From contig USSI01000013.1 in NCBI GenBank assembly GCA_900557315.1, forward strand, positions 1 to 15,428: a stretch of DNA of 15,428 bases, written 5' to 3'. Below, one piece after another: positions 7,540 to 14,474 of this stretch. The number at the start of each line of letters is the position of its first letter. Position 1 is the stretch's first letter. Below the pieces are notes generated by a model. It was not told the DNA's origin. It saw nothing but the letters and a program-made list of their open reading frames with translations, and searched no databases. The DNA is from an uncultured Butyricicoccus sp. (lineage in GTDB: Bacteria; Bacillota; Clostridia; Oscillospirales; Butyricicoccaceae). The position numbers and the translations under genes were made by a program.

Positions 7540-7917
7540 ATGAAAAAGGTTATCAGTACGGCGCTGGCGCCGGCGGCGATCGGCCCGTACGCACAGGCTG
7601 TTGCGACCGGCGATTTGGTGATTACATCCGGCCAGCTGCCCATCAATCCCGCAACCGGCGCTTTCCCGGAAGGGATCGCAGAGCAGACAAGGCAGTCCCT
7701 TGAAAACGTCAAGGCGATCCTTGCGCAGGCAGGCACCGGGATGGACCGCATCATTAAGACCACAGTATTCCTGAGCGATATGAACAACTTCGGCGCAATG
7801 AATGAAGTGTATGCCACTTTCTTCACGGAGGGCAATTATCCCGCCCGCTCCGCAGTCGAAGTAGCGCGCCTGCCCAAGGATGCGCTGGTCGAGATCGAAG
7901 TAATCGCGGCGCTTTAA
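7540..7917 (+). CDS. ridA: RidA (YjgF/UK114) enamine/imine deaminase
   Basis: 125 residues, the normal length. Landmarks: ALAPAAIGPYAQAV (9-22), VITSGQLPINPATG (27-40), and the family signature YPARSAVEVARLPKDALVEIEVIA (100-123). Arg103 there corresponds to the conserved arginine that binds the substrate carboxylate. RidA hydrolyses 2-aminoacrylate and related imines released by PLP enzymes, preventing damage to other PLP proteins. The start at 7540 has AGGAGG 9 nt upstream; an in-frame ATG at 7504 lies inside the promoter and is rejected. Lying directly before a PLP-dependent beta-eliminating lyase whose chemistry makes aminoacrylate, it is probably a dedicated partner and not just the housekeeping copy. 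Confidence 0.93.
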   Translation: MKKVISTALAPAAIGPYAQAVATGDLVITSGQLPINPATGAFPEGIAEQTRQSLENVKAILAQAGTGMDRIIKTTVFLSDMNNFGAMNEVYATFFTEGNYPARSAVEVARLPKDALVEIEVIAAL

Positions 7918-8065
7918 CCCTTTTATTCATGTAGTTCACAATTTATATGTGAAAGATACTGTCCGCCAGTCGGAAGTGCCGGGGAAGGGAAGCCGGTACT
8001 CGATGACCGGGGTATCCTCTAAACGAAACGGCGCAATGCGCCAAGGATTATTGGAGGTAATTATA
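7918..8065 (+). promoter_or_regulatory. 148-nt leader with inverted repeats upstream of the lyase
   Basis: The gap holds a perfect 6-7-6 palindrome, TTCACA/TGTGAA (7935-7953). It then holds a possible three-way-junction fold: GATAC (7955-7959) with GTATC (8012-8016) enclosing CCG/CGG (7963-7965, 7971-7973) and CCGGT/ACCGG (7993-7997, 8006-8010). Last is a GGCGC-AAT-GCGCC hairpin (8030-8042) just before the ribosome site at 8051-8058. It matches no riboswitch class I know; no Trp-containing leader peptide was found. Confidence 0.35.
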
Positions 8066-9721
8066 ATGGACAAGAAAATGGCTCACTACCCGCTGGATGT
8101 TCCCGCTCCGCACCACTACACGTTTGCAGTTCGCGACGTTCCGGAAGTTACAATCGAGCAGCGCGAGCGCGCGCTGAACGCAACCCACTGGAATGAGTTT
8201 GCATTCCCGGCAGGCCTGCTGACGATTGATATGCTGTCTGACTCCGGTACAACCGCTATGACCAACCATCAGTGGGCGTCCCTGTTCCTCGGCGACGAGG
8301 CATATGGACGCAATACCGGTTATTATGTTCTGCTCGACACCTTCCGCGATATTTTCGAGCGCGGCGGCGAGAAGAACTGGAAGAAGATCATCGACCTCGT
8401 GCGCACCGACTGCCGCGATGTGGAGAAGATGATGGACGAAGTTTACCTCTGCGAGTACGAGGGCGGCCTGTTCAACGGCGGCGCTGCGCAGATGGAGCGT
8501 CCGAACTCCTTTATCATCCAGCAGGGCCGCGCGGCTGAGTCCGTCCTGATGGAAATCGTCCGCAACATCCTGGCAAAGCGTTACCCGGGCAAGAAGTTCA
8601 CCATCCCGTCCAACGGCCACTTTGATACGACCGAGGGCAACATCAAGCAGATGGGCTCCATCCCGCGCAACCTGTACAACAAGGAGCTGCTGTGGGAAGT
8701 TCCGGAAGGCGGCAAGTACGAGAAGAACCCCTTCAAGGGCAACATGGATATCGAGAAGCTCGAGCAGCTGATCGAAACCTGCGGCCCGGAGAATGTACCG
8801 CTGATCTTCACCTGCATCACCAACAACCCGGTATGCGGCCAGGCGGTTTCCATGGCGAACCTGAAGGAAATCAACCGCGTTGCACATAAGTACAATATCC
8901 CGCTGGTATTCGATGCTGCGCGCTGGGCAGAGAACGCATACTTCATCAAGACCAATGAGGAAGGCTATGCCGACAAGTCCATCGCTGAGATCGCTACCGA
9001 GATGTTCTCTTACTGCGATGCGTTCACCATGTCCGCCAAGAAGGACGGCCACGCCAACATGGGCGGCATGCTCGCATTCCGCGACAAGGGCCTGTTCTGG
9101 AAGAACTTCTCCGATTTCGACGAGAACGGCAATGTCGTTACCGACGTCGGCGTTCTGCTCAAGGTCAAGCAGATCTCCTGCTACGGCAACGACTCCTACG
9201 GCGGCATGTCCGGCCGTGATATCATGGCTCTGTCTGTCGGCCTGTATGAGAGCTGCGATTTCAATTACCTTGATGAGCGCGTCCGTCAGTGCAACTATCT
9301 GGCAGAGGGCTTCTACAAGGCTGGCGTCAAGGGCGTTGTCCTGCCGGCAGGCGGCCACGCTGTCTACATCAACATGGACGAGTTCTTCGACGGCAAGCGC
9401 GGCCACGACACCTTCGCGGGCGAGGGCTTCAGCCTTGAGCTGATCCGCCGCTATGGTATCCGTGTATCCGAGCTGGGCGATTACTCCATGGAGTACGACC
9501 TCAAGACCCCGGAGCAGCAGGCAGAGGTCTGCAACGTTGTCCGCTTCGCGATCGACCGCAGCCGTCTGACGCAGGAGCATCTGGATTACGTAATCGCCGC
9601 TGTTAAGGCGCTTTACGAAGATCGTGAGAACATCCCGAATATGCGTATTGTTTGGGGCCATAACCTCCCGATGCGCCACTTCCATGCATTCCTCGAGCCG
9701 TACCCGAACGAAGAGAAGTAA
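8066..9721 (+). CDS. Tryptophanase-like PLP-dependent beta-eliminating lyase, unusually long
   Basis: 551 residues versus about 471 for E. coli TnaA and 456 for tyrosine phenol-lyase (TPL). Family landmarks: MLSDSGTTAMT (56-66), GDEAY (76-80, Tyr80 = TnaA Tyr74), QQGRAAE (152-158), HFDTTEGN (185-192), FDAARWAENAYF (282-293, with Asp283 and Arg286), MSAKKDGHANMGG (322-334, PLP Lys326) and IDRSRLTQEHLD (496-507, Arg498). Specificity positions look TnaA-like: Asp187 (TnaA Asp137; Thr in TPL), Leu470 (Arg381 in TPL) and His538 in MRHF (TnaA His463; Phe in TPL). Extra sequence lies at roughly residues 98-145 (~46 residues) and 350-365 (~15). The start at 8066 has TTGGAGGT upstream; a GTG at 7949 in frame runs through the structured leader. 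Codons are strongly biased (AAG, GAG, AAC, TTC), suggesting high expression. Likely reaction: L-tryptophan to indole, pyruvate and ammonia; another aromatic substrate remains possible. Confidence 0.85.
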   Translation: MDKKMAHYPLDVPAPHHYTFAVRDVPEVTIEQRERALNATHWNEFAFPAGLLTIDMLSDSGTTAMTNHQWASLFLGDEAYGRNTGYYVLLDTFRDIFERGGEKNWKKIIDLVRTDCRDVEKMMDEVYLCEYEGGLFNGGAAQMERPNSFIIQQGRAAESVLMEIVRNILAKRYPGKKFTIPSNGHFDTTEGNIKQMGSIPRNLYNKELLWEVPEGGKYEKNPFKGNMDIEKLEQLIETCGPENVPLIFTCITNNPVCGQAVSMANLKEINRVAHKYNIPLVFDAARWAENAYFIKTNEEGYADKSIAEIATEMFSYCDAFTMSAKKDGHANMGGMLAFRDKGLFWKNFSDFDENGNVVTDVGVLLKVKQISCYGNDSYGGMSGRDIMALSVGLYESCDFNYLDERVRQCNYLAEGFYKAGVKGVVLPAGGHAVYINMDEFFDGKRGHDTFAGEGFSLELIRRYGIRVSELGDYSMEYDLKTPEQQAEVCNVVRFAIDRSRLTQEHLDYVIAAVKALYEDRENIPNMRIVWGHNLPMRHFHAFLEPYPNEEK

Positions 9722-9749
9722 TCCTGGCAGCGTAAAAAACTGTGCGTAA

Positions 9750-9775
9750 CCTGCGCCGCGTGGAAAGTGCGCAGG
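9750..9775 (+). repeat. First intercistronic hairpin after the lyase
   Basis: CCTGCGC (9750-9756) pairs with GCGCAGG (9769-9775) around a 12-nt loop, 29 nt after the lyase stop. With the stronger stem 15 nt further on it forms a tandem pair, as seen at partial terminators or RNA processing/stability sites. Confidence 0.4.
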
Positions 9776-9789
9776 CAGAAAAGGAAGGA

Positions 9790-9829
9790 AATACCCGCGG
9801 AAAACTGAATAGTTTCCGCGGGTATTCTT
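9790..9829 (+). terminator. Terminator or attenuating stem-loop between lyase and transporter
   Basis: A perfect 14-bp stem, AATACCCGCGGAAA (9790-9803) with TTTCCGCGGGTATT (9813-9826), has a 9-nt loop and is followed by CTTATTT. The T-tract is imperfect, so read-through into the transporter is likely. No separate promoter for the transporter is evident. Confidence 0.6.
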
Positions 9830-9864
9830 ATTTCCGGTTTCCTCAGGAAAAAGGGGTGTAAAGA

Positions 9865-11259
9865 ATGGAGAAAAATAACACGTTGCAGAAGCAGGACGGC
9901 TTTAAGTCCCAGTGGGGCTTTATTATGGCGGCTGTTGGTTCCTGCGTCGGCATGGCGAACGTTTGGCGCTTCCCGATGCTGGTTTCCGAATATGGCGGCC
10001 TGACCTTCCTGATCCCCTATTTTATTTTTGCATTTATCATCTGCCAGTCCGGCATGATGGAAGAGTTTTCGCTGGGCCGCTGGTCTGGCTGCGGCCCGTC
10101 CGGCGCGTTCGGCAAGGCCATGGAAAACGGCGGCAAGTCCAAAAAAGTCGGTGAGTGGCTGGGTGCGATCCCGATCCTCGGCGCCCTGTGCCTTGCGATC
10201 GGCTACTCGGTCATCATGGGCTGGGTATTCTACTGGACCAAAATGGCATTCACCGGTGAGCTGACCGCCATGGGTCAGGACATGGCTGCCATCGGCGGCG
10301 CTTTCGACGCGGTAGCTCCTAGCGCGGACAGTTTGGGCGAAGCGATTATGCAGACGTTCCAAACCGGCGGCGCGAACAATTTCTGGATTATCATTGGTGT
10401 GGTTGCTTCGTTCGCCATCATGGTCTTTGGCGTTGCAGGCGGCATTGAAAAGGCCTGCAAGGTCATGATCCCCGCGTTGTACGTGCTGTTTATCGCGCTG
10501 GCAATCCTGATGATCTTCACCCCCGGCACCGGCGCAGGCTATCAGTACATCTTTACCCTGGACCCCAAGGGCCTGCTCAATCCGGAAGTTTGGGTCTATG
10601 CATTCGGACAGTGTTTCTTCTCCCTGTCTGTTGCGGGTTCCGGCTCGGTCGTTTACGGCTCTTATCTTGGCAAGGATGTCAAGATCCGTCAGTCGGCGAT
10701 TATCTGTGCGATCATGGATACTTCGGCAGCGCTGTTGGCAATGTTCATCATCATTCCCGCTATGTCCACCGTTGGTGCTGACCTTGGTGACGGCGGCCCT
10801 GGCCTGATGTTCATCTACGTGCTCCCTGTATTCAACAACATGGGTGCGATTGCCCGCCTGATCGTTATCTTCTTCTATGTGGCGATCCTGTTCGCAGGTG
10901 TTTCTTCGGTTATCAATCTGCTTGAGGTGCCGATCAACTTCCTGCAGGAGCAGTTCAAGTTGAAACGCTGGATTCCGACGGTTATCATCCATGTAGTCGC
11001 GCTGGTTGTTGCATTGCTGATCCAGCCCTGGACTTCGGATTGGATGGATATGGTATCTATCTATGTGCTCCCGCTCGGTGCAATTACAGCCGGCATCATG
11101 TTCTTCTGGGTTATGAAGAAAGAAACGGCGATAGCGGCTGCACAGGAAGGCTCCGACAAGCCGATTATGAAGTGGTTCATCCCCTTCGGCAAGTACGTAT
11201 TCGTTCCGCTGTGCGCCCTCTGCTTCATCCTGGGTATTACTTGGGGCGGCATCGGCTGA
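9865..11259 (+). CDS. Neurotransmitter:sodium symporter (NSS/SNF) family amino-acid transporter
   Basis: 464 residues, about 11 membrane helices, the usual bacterial NSS size. TM1 has the unwound binding-site motif GSCVGMANVWRFP (25-37; Asn32 matches the Na1-site Asn27 of LeuT). TM6 has FFSLSVAGSGSVVYGSYLGK (251-270), the second unwound substrate site. TM8 has FAGVSS (343-348; Ala344, Ser347 and Ser348 match the LeuT Na2 site). It imports an amino acid with Na+. The start has AAGGGGTG upstream. Following a tryptophanase-like gene, it resembles the pairing of tryptophanase with the NSS tryptophan transporter TnaT in Symbiobacterium, so tryptophan or another aromatic amino acid is the best guess. 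It is not related to E. coli TnaB, which belongs to a different family. Confidence 0.9.
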   Translation: MEKNNTLQKQDGFKSQWGFIMAAVGSCVGMANVWRFPMLVSEYGGLTFLIPYFIFAFIICQSGMMEEFSLGRWSGCGPSGAFGKAMENGGKSKKVGEWLGAIPILGALCLAIGYSVIMGWVFYWTKMAFTGELTAMGQDMAAIGGAFDAVAPSADSLGEAIMQTFQTGGANNFWIIIGVVASFAIMVFGVAGGIEKACKVMIPALYVLFIALAILMIFTPGTGAGYQYIFTLDPKGLLNPEVWVYAFGQCFFSLSVAGSGSVVYGSYLGKDVKIRQSAIICAIMDTSAALLAMFIIIPAMSTVGADLGDGGPGLMFIYVLPVFNNMGAIARLIVIFFYVAILFAGVSSVINLLEVPINFLQEQFKLKRWIPTVIIHVVALVVALLIQPWTSDWMDMVSIYVLPLGAITAGIMFFWVMKKETAIAAAQEGSDKPIMKWFIPFGKYVFVPLCALCFILGITWGGIG

Positions 11260-11302
11260 TATTGTAAAAAAATCTGGTCATAGACTATCCTTTCCCACGG
11301 CA

Positions 11303-11335
11303 AATGCCCGTCGCCTGTTGCAGGCGGCGGGCATT
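11303..11335 (+). terminator. Stem-loop after the transporter gene
   Basis: A 15-bp stem, AATGCCCGTCGCCTG (11303-11317) with CAGGCGGCGGGCATT (11321-11335), one G-T wobble, closes a TTG loop. It lies 43 nt after the transporter stop. No T-run follows directly, so it may be a 3'-end stabiliser or weak terminator. Confidence 0.55.
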
Positions 11336-11402
11336 CCATGTTATACTTAAGAAAATTGGAATGCACTTTGGAAATTGAGGAAATGAAGAAAAGGAGACTG
11401 GA

Positions 11403-11855
11403 ATGAATACTGATGTACGCGAAAAAATTTCCGGCGCCGCCACCGTGATCGAGATGACGCTGGGCGTCATCATCCTGATTGCCTGCGTGGTCGCCAGCCT
11501 GGGTATCGTGTTTACAACCGATGTGCAGGCGCTGTTCATGTCGCCGGACTACCTGCAGGCCCGCCTGAGTGATGCGTGCCTGATTATCATCGGCATCGAG
11601 CTGATTAAGATGATTAACAGCTACACGATCGACTCGGTGATTGACGTGATGATGCTTGCGATCGCAAGGCAGATGGTGGTCGAGCATACTGCCCCGGTTG
11701 AAAACCTGATTACGGTGATTGCAGTCGGCATCCTGTTTGTCATCCGCAAGTATTTGTACATCTCCCACTTGGATAAACGCAAAAAGAAGAAGGATATCGA
11801 GGAAAATGTCCGTGCCGCAGTGCTCGGGGACGATGTCCTGAAGCAAAACGATTGA
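11403..11855 (+). CDS. PsiE-like small integral membrane protein
   Basis: 150 residues with hydrophobic helices at about 15-38, 57-74, 78-92 and 103-121, then a highly basic stretch HLDKRKKKKDIEEN (122-135) and an acidic tail. The AIARQMVVEHTAPVENLITVI region (86-106) resembles the VRLIIVDHKSPLDVLIY segment of E. coli PsiE, so I place it in the phosphate-starvation-inducible PsiE family (PF06146). The biochemical function of that family is unknown. The positive-inside rule puts the basic tail in the cytosol. It has an AAGGAG ribosome site at a spacing of about 8 nt. It follows the NSS gene on the same strand after a stem-loop, so co-transcription is uncertain. A helper role for the transporter is conceivable but unsupported. 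Confidence 0.65.
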   Translation: MNTDVREKISGAATVIEMTLGVIILIACVVASLGIVFTTDVQALFMSPDYLQARLSDACLIIIGIELIKMINSYTIDSVIDVMMLAIARQMVVEHTAPVENLITVIAVGILFVIRKYLYISHLDKRKKKKDIEENVRAAVLGDDVLKQND

Positions 11856-11862
11856 CGGAAAG

Positions 11863-11888
11863 GAAGGCCGCCCCTTGGGGCGGCCTTC
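11863..11888. terminator. Bidirectional hairpin between convergent PsiE-like and kinase genes
   Basis: GAAGGCCGCCCC (11863-11874) and GGGGCGGCCTTC (11877-11888) are perfect 12-bp complements around TT. The stem lies 8 bp after the PsiE-like stop and 5 bp after the kinase stop on the other strand. Its short pyrimidine-rich flanks give only modest U-tracts in either direction. Confidence 0.75.
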
Positions 11889-11893
11889 TTGCG

Positions 11894-13681
11894 CTATTTC
11901 CAGCGGATGACGGAGAAGCGCACGCCGGTTTCCGTGTTTTCCGCGCGGCAGGCGAGGCCGTGCAGGGACAGGATTTTCTGCGTGATGGAGAGGCCGAGGC
12001 CATGCCCGCCCGCGCGGTTTCGCGCCTTATCGCCGCGGTAAAACATCTCGAACAGCCGGGGCAGTTCATCCGGCGGGATGGGGTCGCAGTCGTTTTCGAC
12101 GGCCAGCAGGACCGGGCCGCCCTGCCGCAGCGAGACTGCAATGCGCCCGCCCGCGGGCGTGTATTTCGCTGCGTTTTCCAGCAGGCAGCCGAACGCACGG
12201 CGCAGCAGGGTTTCGTCCCCGCGCAGGCGCACGCCGTCCATGATGTCGCAGGCCAGGCGGTGGTTTTCGAGCAGCGGCGCGTACTCGTCCAGCAGAGACC
12301 GCAGAAGCGCGGACAGGTCGAGCGCCTGGCGGTTTTTCAGCTCTTCCGTGCGGTCCAGACGGGTGTAGTCGAGCATCTCGCGCACGAGCTCGTTCATGCG
12401 GCCGGTCTCCTGCTCGATTGCGGCGAGGTAGCGCGCGTTTTCCTCCGGGGAGATGTCCTGCGCGATGGCCTCGGCATAGCCGCCGATCAGTGCGAGCGGG
12501 GTTTTGAGGTCGTGGCTCGCCGCGGCGACGAACTGCTGCCGCCGGTCCTCGAGGTCGCGCTCGCTGTCCCAGCGCTTTTGCAGGTCGCCCGCCATGTCCG
12601 CCAGCGCGCGGTTGAGCTGGCCGATCTCGTCGCCGCGGGCGGTGTCGGGGTGGAAGGCGTCAAACTCGAGGTGCGCAACGTGCTGTGCCTGACGGATGGT
12701 GTCGAACAGCGGGTAGGCGACCGCATGGCGCACGCCCTTGTAGAACAGGAAAAGCAGGAGCAGGCACAGCCCAAGAACGAGGTAGGGGAAGTTGTAAAAA
12801 TAGCTGCGGAATCCCGCCGCCCAGTCTATGACATAGGCGCATATCACGGTACCCAAACCGTATGAAATGCCGCTGATATCAAAGCGGAAGTTTTCCGTTC
12901 TCAGCGCTTCCCATTCGGTGTCGGAAAATTTTTTGCCGTCCAGACTCTGCTGGGTGGCGTTCAGATAACGGACCGCCTCGAAATAGTGCTCCATAGCTGC
13001 TTCGCTGTCGAATAGGTCGTGAAAGTAGATTTTCCGTGAGGTCTGTTCCGCGACCGGCCGCGCGGAGCGCCATGACTGGCCGTCAATGCAGGAGACAATG
13101 CGGTTGGGCACAAAATAGTCGGTCTGGTTCTGGATATATATGCCGTAAGCTGTCATATAAGGGGTGTTTTCCTGCCACGCCGGCGGGATGTACTGCATAT
13201 GCGCCTGTATGGCGCGGAGATCGGCTTCGGAAAATTCGCTCAGGTCTACGTTGTAATACGTCCCTGCGCTGTAATAAACCGGATCACCGTCCGGGCCGGC
13301 TGTCTCGTTCAAGATCAGGAACGGCGAACGGACAATGATGGGATCGGAAGCATTTTCCTCCGAAACGGTTGGGGAATATCGCAGGATATACGGCTGGTCG
13401 TTGGACGAATACAGCGCAAGGTCGGATTTCAGCTTCCAATATGCTTCCGTATCCGCTTCGGGCATATGCGCCGGATCATACCCCAGGTTTTGCAGCAGGC
13501 TTTCCACCCTGCCGGCGATGCTGTGCGCCACATCGTAACCGTCACCCCAGATGTTGTCCGCTGCGTTATCCCATGCAAACCAAGCCCACAGCGCGCAAAG
13601 CAGCGCCAGCATGACCGCCGCCAGTGCGGTCAGCCTTGCCGCAATGCTCCGCCGCAGCCAAAATGCCTTCCGCTTTTTCAT
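11894..13681 (-). CDS. Membrane sensor histidine kinase (HAMP, HisKA, HATPase)
   Basis: 595 residues. TM1 is about 13-37 and TM2 about 297-316, leaving a large ~260-residue extracytoplasmic sensor with no motif I recognise. A HAMP linker (317-370) follows, then the dimerisation/phosphoacceptor helix with His390 in AASHDLKTPLALIGG. The ATPase domain has the N box LLENAAKYT (500-508, Asn503), a G1 region VENDCDPIPPDEL, the F box LFEMFYRGD (543-551) and the G2 box GGHGLGLSI (558-566). In G1 the usual DxGxG glycine is replaced (DCDPIP), though related OmpR-partner kinases often vary here. The ATG at 13681 shares its A with the regulator's TGA; a GTG three bases earlier is an alternative start. 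It phosphorylates the upstream response regulator. The signal is unknown. Confidence 0.9.
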   Translation of the reverse strand: MKKRKAFWLRRSIAARLTALAAVMLALLCALWAWFAWDNAADNIWGDGYDVAHSIAGRVESLLQNLGYDPAHMPEADTEAYWKLKSDLALYSSNDQPYILRYSPTVSEENASDPIIVRSPFLILNETAGPDGDPVYYSAGTYYNVDLSEFSEADLRAIQAHMQYIPPAWQENTPYMTAYGIYIQNQTDYFVPNRIVSCIDGQSWRSARPVAEQTSRKIYFHDLFDSEAAMEHYFEAVRYLNATQQSLDGKKFSDTEWEALRTENFRFDISGISYGLGTVICAYVIDWAAGFRSYFYNFPYLVLGLCLLLLFLFYKGVRHAVAYPLFDTIRQAQHVAHLEFDAFHPDTARGDEIGQLNRALADMAGDLQKRWDSERDLEDRRQQFVAAASHDLKTPLALIGGYAEAIAQDISPEENARYLAAIEQETGRMNELVREMLDYTRLDRTEELKNRQALDLSALLRSLLDEYAPLLENHRLACDIMDGVRLRGDETLLRRAFGCLLENAAKYTPAGGRIAVSLRQGGPVLLAVENDCDPIPPDELPRLFEMFYRGDKARNRAGGHGLGLSITQKILSLHGLACRAENTETGVRFSVIRWK

Positions 13682-14355
13682 CACGATCCCCCCAATCGGT
13701 ACCCCTTGCCGTAGACCGCTTTGATGTGCTGCGCCGCCGTGCCGAGCGCCTTGCGCAGCTCTGCCACATGGCGGTCAACCATGCGTTCGTCGCCGTCGAA
13801 TTCCACGCCCCACACGCGCTCGATCAGCAGGTCGCGCGATACCGTGCGCCCCTGCTCGCGCAGCAGCAGTTCGAGGATTTTTGCCTCCTTGGGGCGTAAG
13901 GAAACCGGCGCGCCGTCCACCGTGACCGCGCCGGACGCGGTGTCCATCAGGATGCTGCCGTAGCCCAGCTCGCTTGCGCCCAGCCGCAGGCCGCGCGCCC
14001 GGCGCATGAGCGCCTGCGCCTTGGCCACCAGCACGGGGAAGGAAAACGGCTTTGTCACGTAATCGTCCGCGCCTGCGCGGAAGCCCGCGAGCGTGTCGCC
14101 CTCCTGCCCGAGCGCAGTCACAAAGATCACCGGCACATCGCTTTCGCGCCGCACGGCCTCGCAGACCTCGAGCCCGTTCAGGTGCGGCATCATCACGTCC
14201 AGCACCAGCAGGTCAAAACTGTGCGCCTGCGCAAGGGTGAGCGCCTGCTCGCCGTCGTATGCCGGGGTCACCTGCACGCCCGCGGCGCGGAAAAAGTCCT
14301 GCATCAGCGCGGAGAGCGCCTTGTCGTCTTCCGCTAAGAGAATGTGTCCTGCCAT
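13681..14355 (-). CDS. OmpR/PhoB-family response regulator
   Basis: 224 residues. The receiver domain (1-118) has the acidic pocket AEDD (8-11), phosphoacceptor Asp53 in LLVLDVMMPHLNG, Thr80 in VIFVTALG and Lys102 in DYVTKPFS. The C-terminal winged helix (about 128-222) is the OmpR type: VSLRPKEAKILELLL, then VSRDLLIERVWG, then VDRHVAELRKAL and YGKGYRLG. It binds DNA as a phosphorylated dimer; target genes are not visible here. The ATG has GGAGGGG 7 nt upstream and its stop overlaps the kinase start by one base, so the pair is translationally coupled. Confidence 0.95.
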   Translation of the reverse strand: MAGHILLAEDDKALSALMQDFFRAAGVQVTPAYDGEQALTLAQAHSFDLLVLDVMMPHLNGLEVCEAVRRESDVPVIFVTALGQEGDTLAGFRAGADDYVTKPFSFPVLVAKAQALMRRARGLRLGASELGYGSILMDTASGAVTVDGAPVSLRPKEAKILELLLREQGRTVSRDLLIERVWGVEFDGDERMVDRHVAELRKALGTAAQHIKAVYGKGYRLGGS

Positions 14356-14379
14356 GTCGATCCCCTCCGTGTTGCTTCC

Positions 14380-14388
14380 AGTATAGCA
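14380..14388 (-). promoter_or_regulatory. Extended -10 promoter of the two-component operon
   Basis: On the minus strand TGCTATACT (14388-14380) is an extended -10 (TGn followed by TATACT). No good -35 is visible at 16-18 bp, which fits an extended -10 promoter. The transcript would start about 17 nt before the regulator ATG. Confidence 0.5.
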
Positions 14389-14419
14389 CAGGATTGTCCG
14401 AAGATTATCTGTTCCGAAG

Positions 14420-14458
14420 CAAAAAAATGCGCAGACCCGGCATTCCGTGTCTGCGCAT
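14420..14458 (-). terminator. Intrinsic terminator of the HAD phosphatase gene
   Basis: ATGCGCAGAC (14427-14436) pairs perfectly with GTCTGCGCAT (14449-14458), with a further inner CGG/CCG pairing. On the minus strand it is followed by a run of seven T. It lies 16 nt after the HAD stop codon and insulates the two-component operon. Confidence 0.9.
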
Positions 14459-14474
14459 GGTGTGGCAAATGGAT

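Noticed and set aside
7949..8065. In-frame GTG giving the lyase a 39-residue N-terminal extension
   Set aside because: The extension has no family similarity, GTG 7949 has no good ribosome site, and ATG 8066 has TTGGAGGT at ideal spacing.
7918..8065. TnaC-type leader peptide or a known riboswitch before the lyase
   Set aside because: ATGs in the gap are followed directly by stops or lie in the lyase frame, none encodes a Trp-containing short peptide, and the conserved cores of the glycine, cobalamin, guanidine and ZTP riboswitches were not found.
8048..9685. 545-codon open frame antisense to the lyase gene
   Set aside because: It arises from the strong third-position GC bias of the real gene; its translation shows no family motif while the plus-strand protein is a clear PLP enzyme.
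9613..10992. 459-codon open frame antisense to the NSS transporter
   Set aside because: The composition (His, Asp, Arg, Asn rich, no motif) is typical of a reverse-complement shadow; the plus strand encodes obvious NSS helices.
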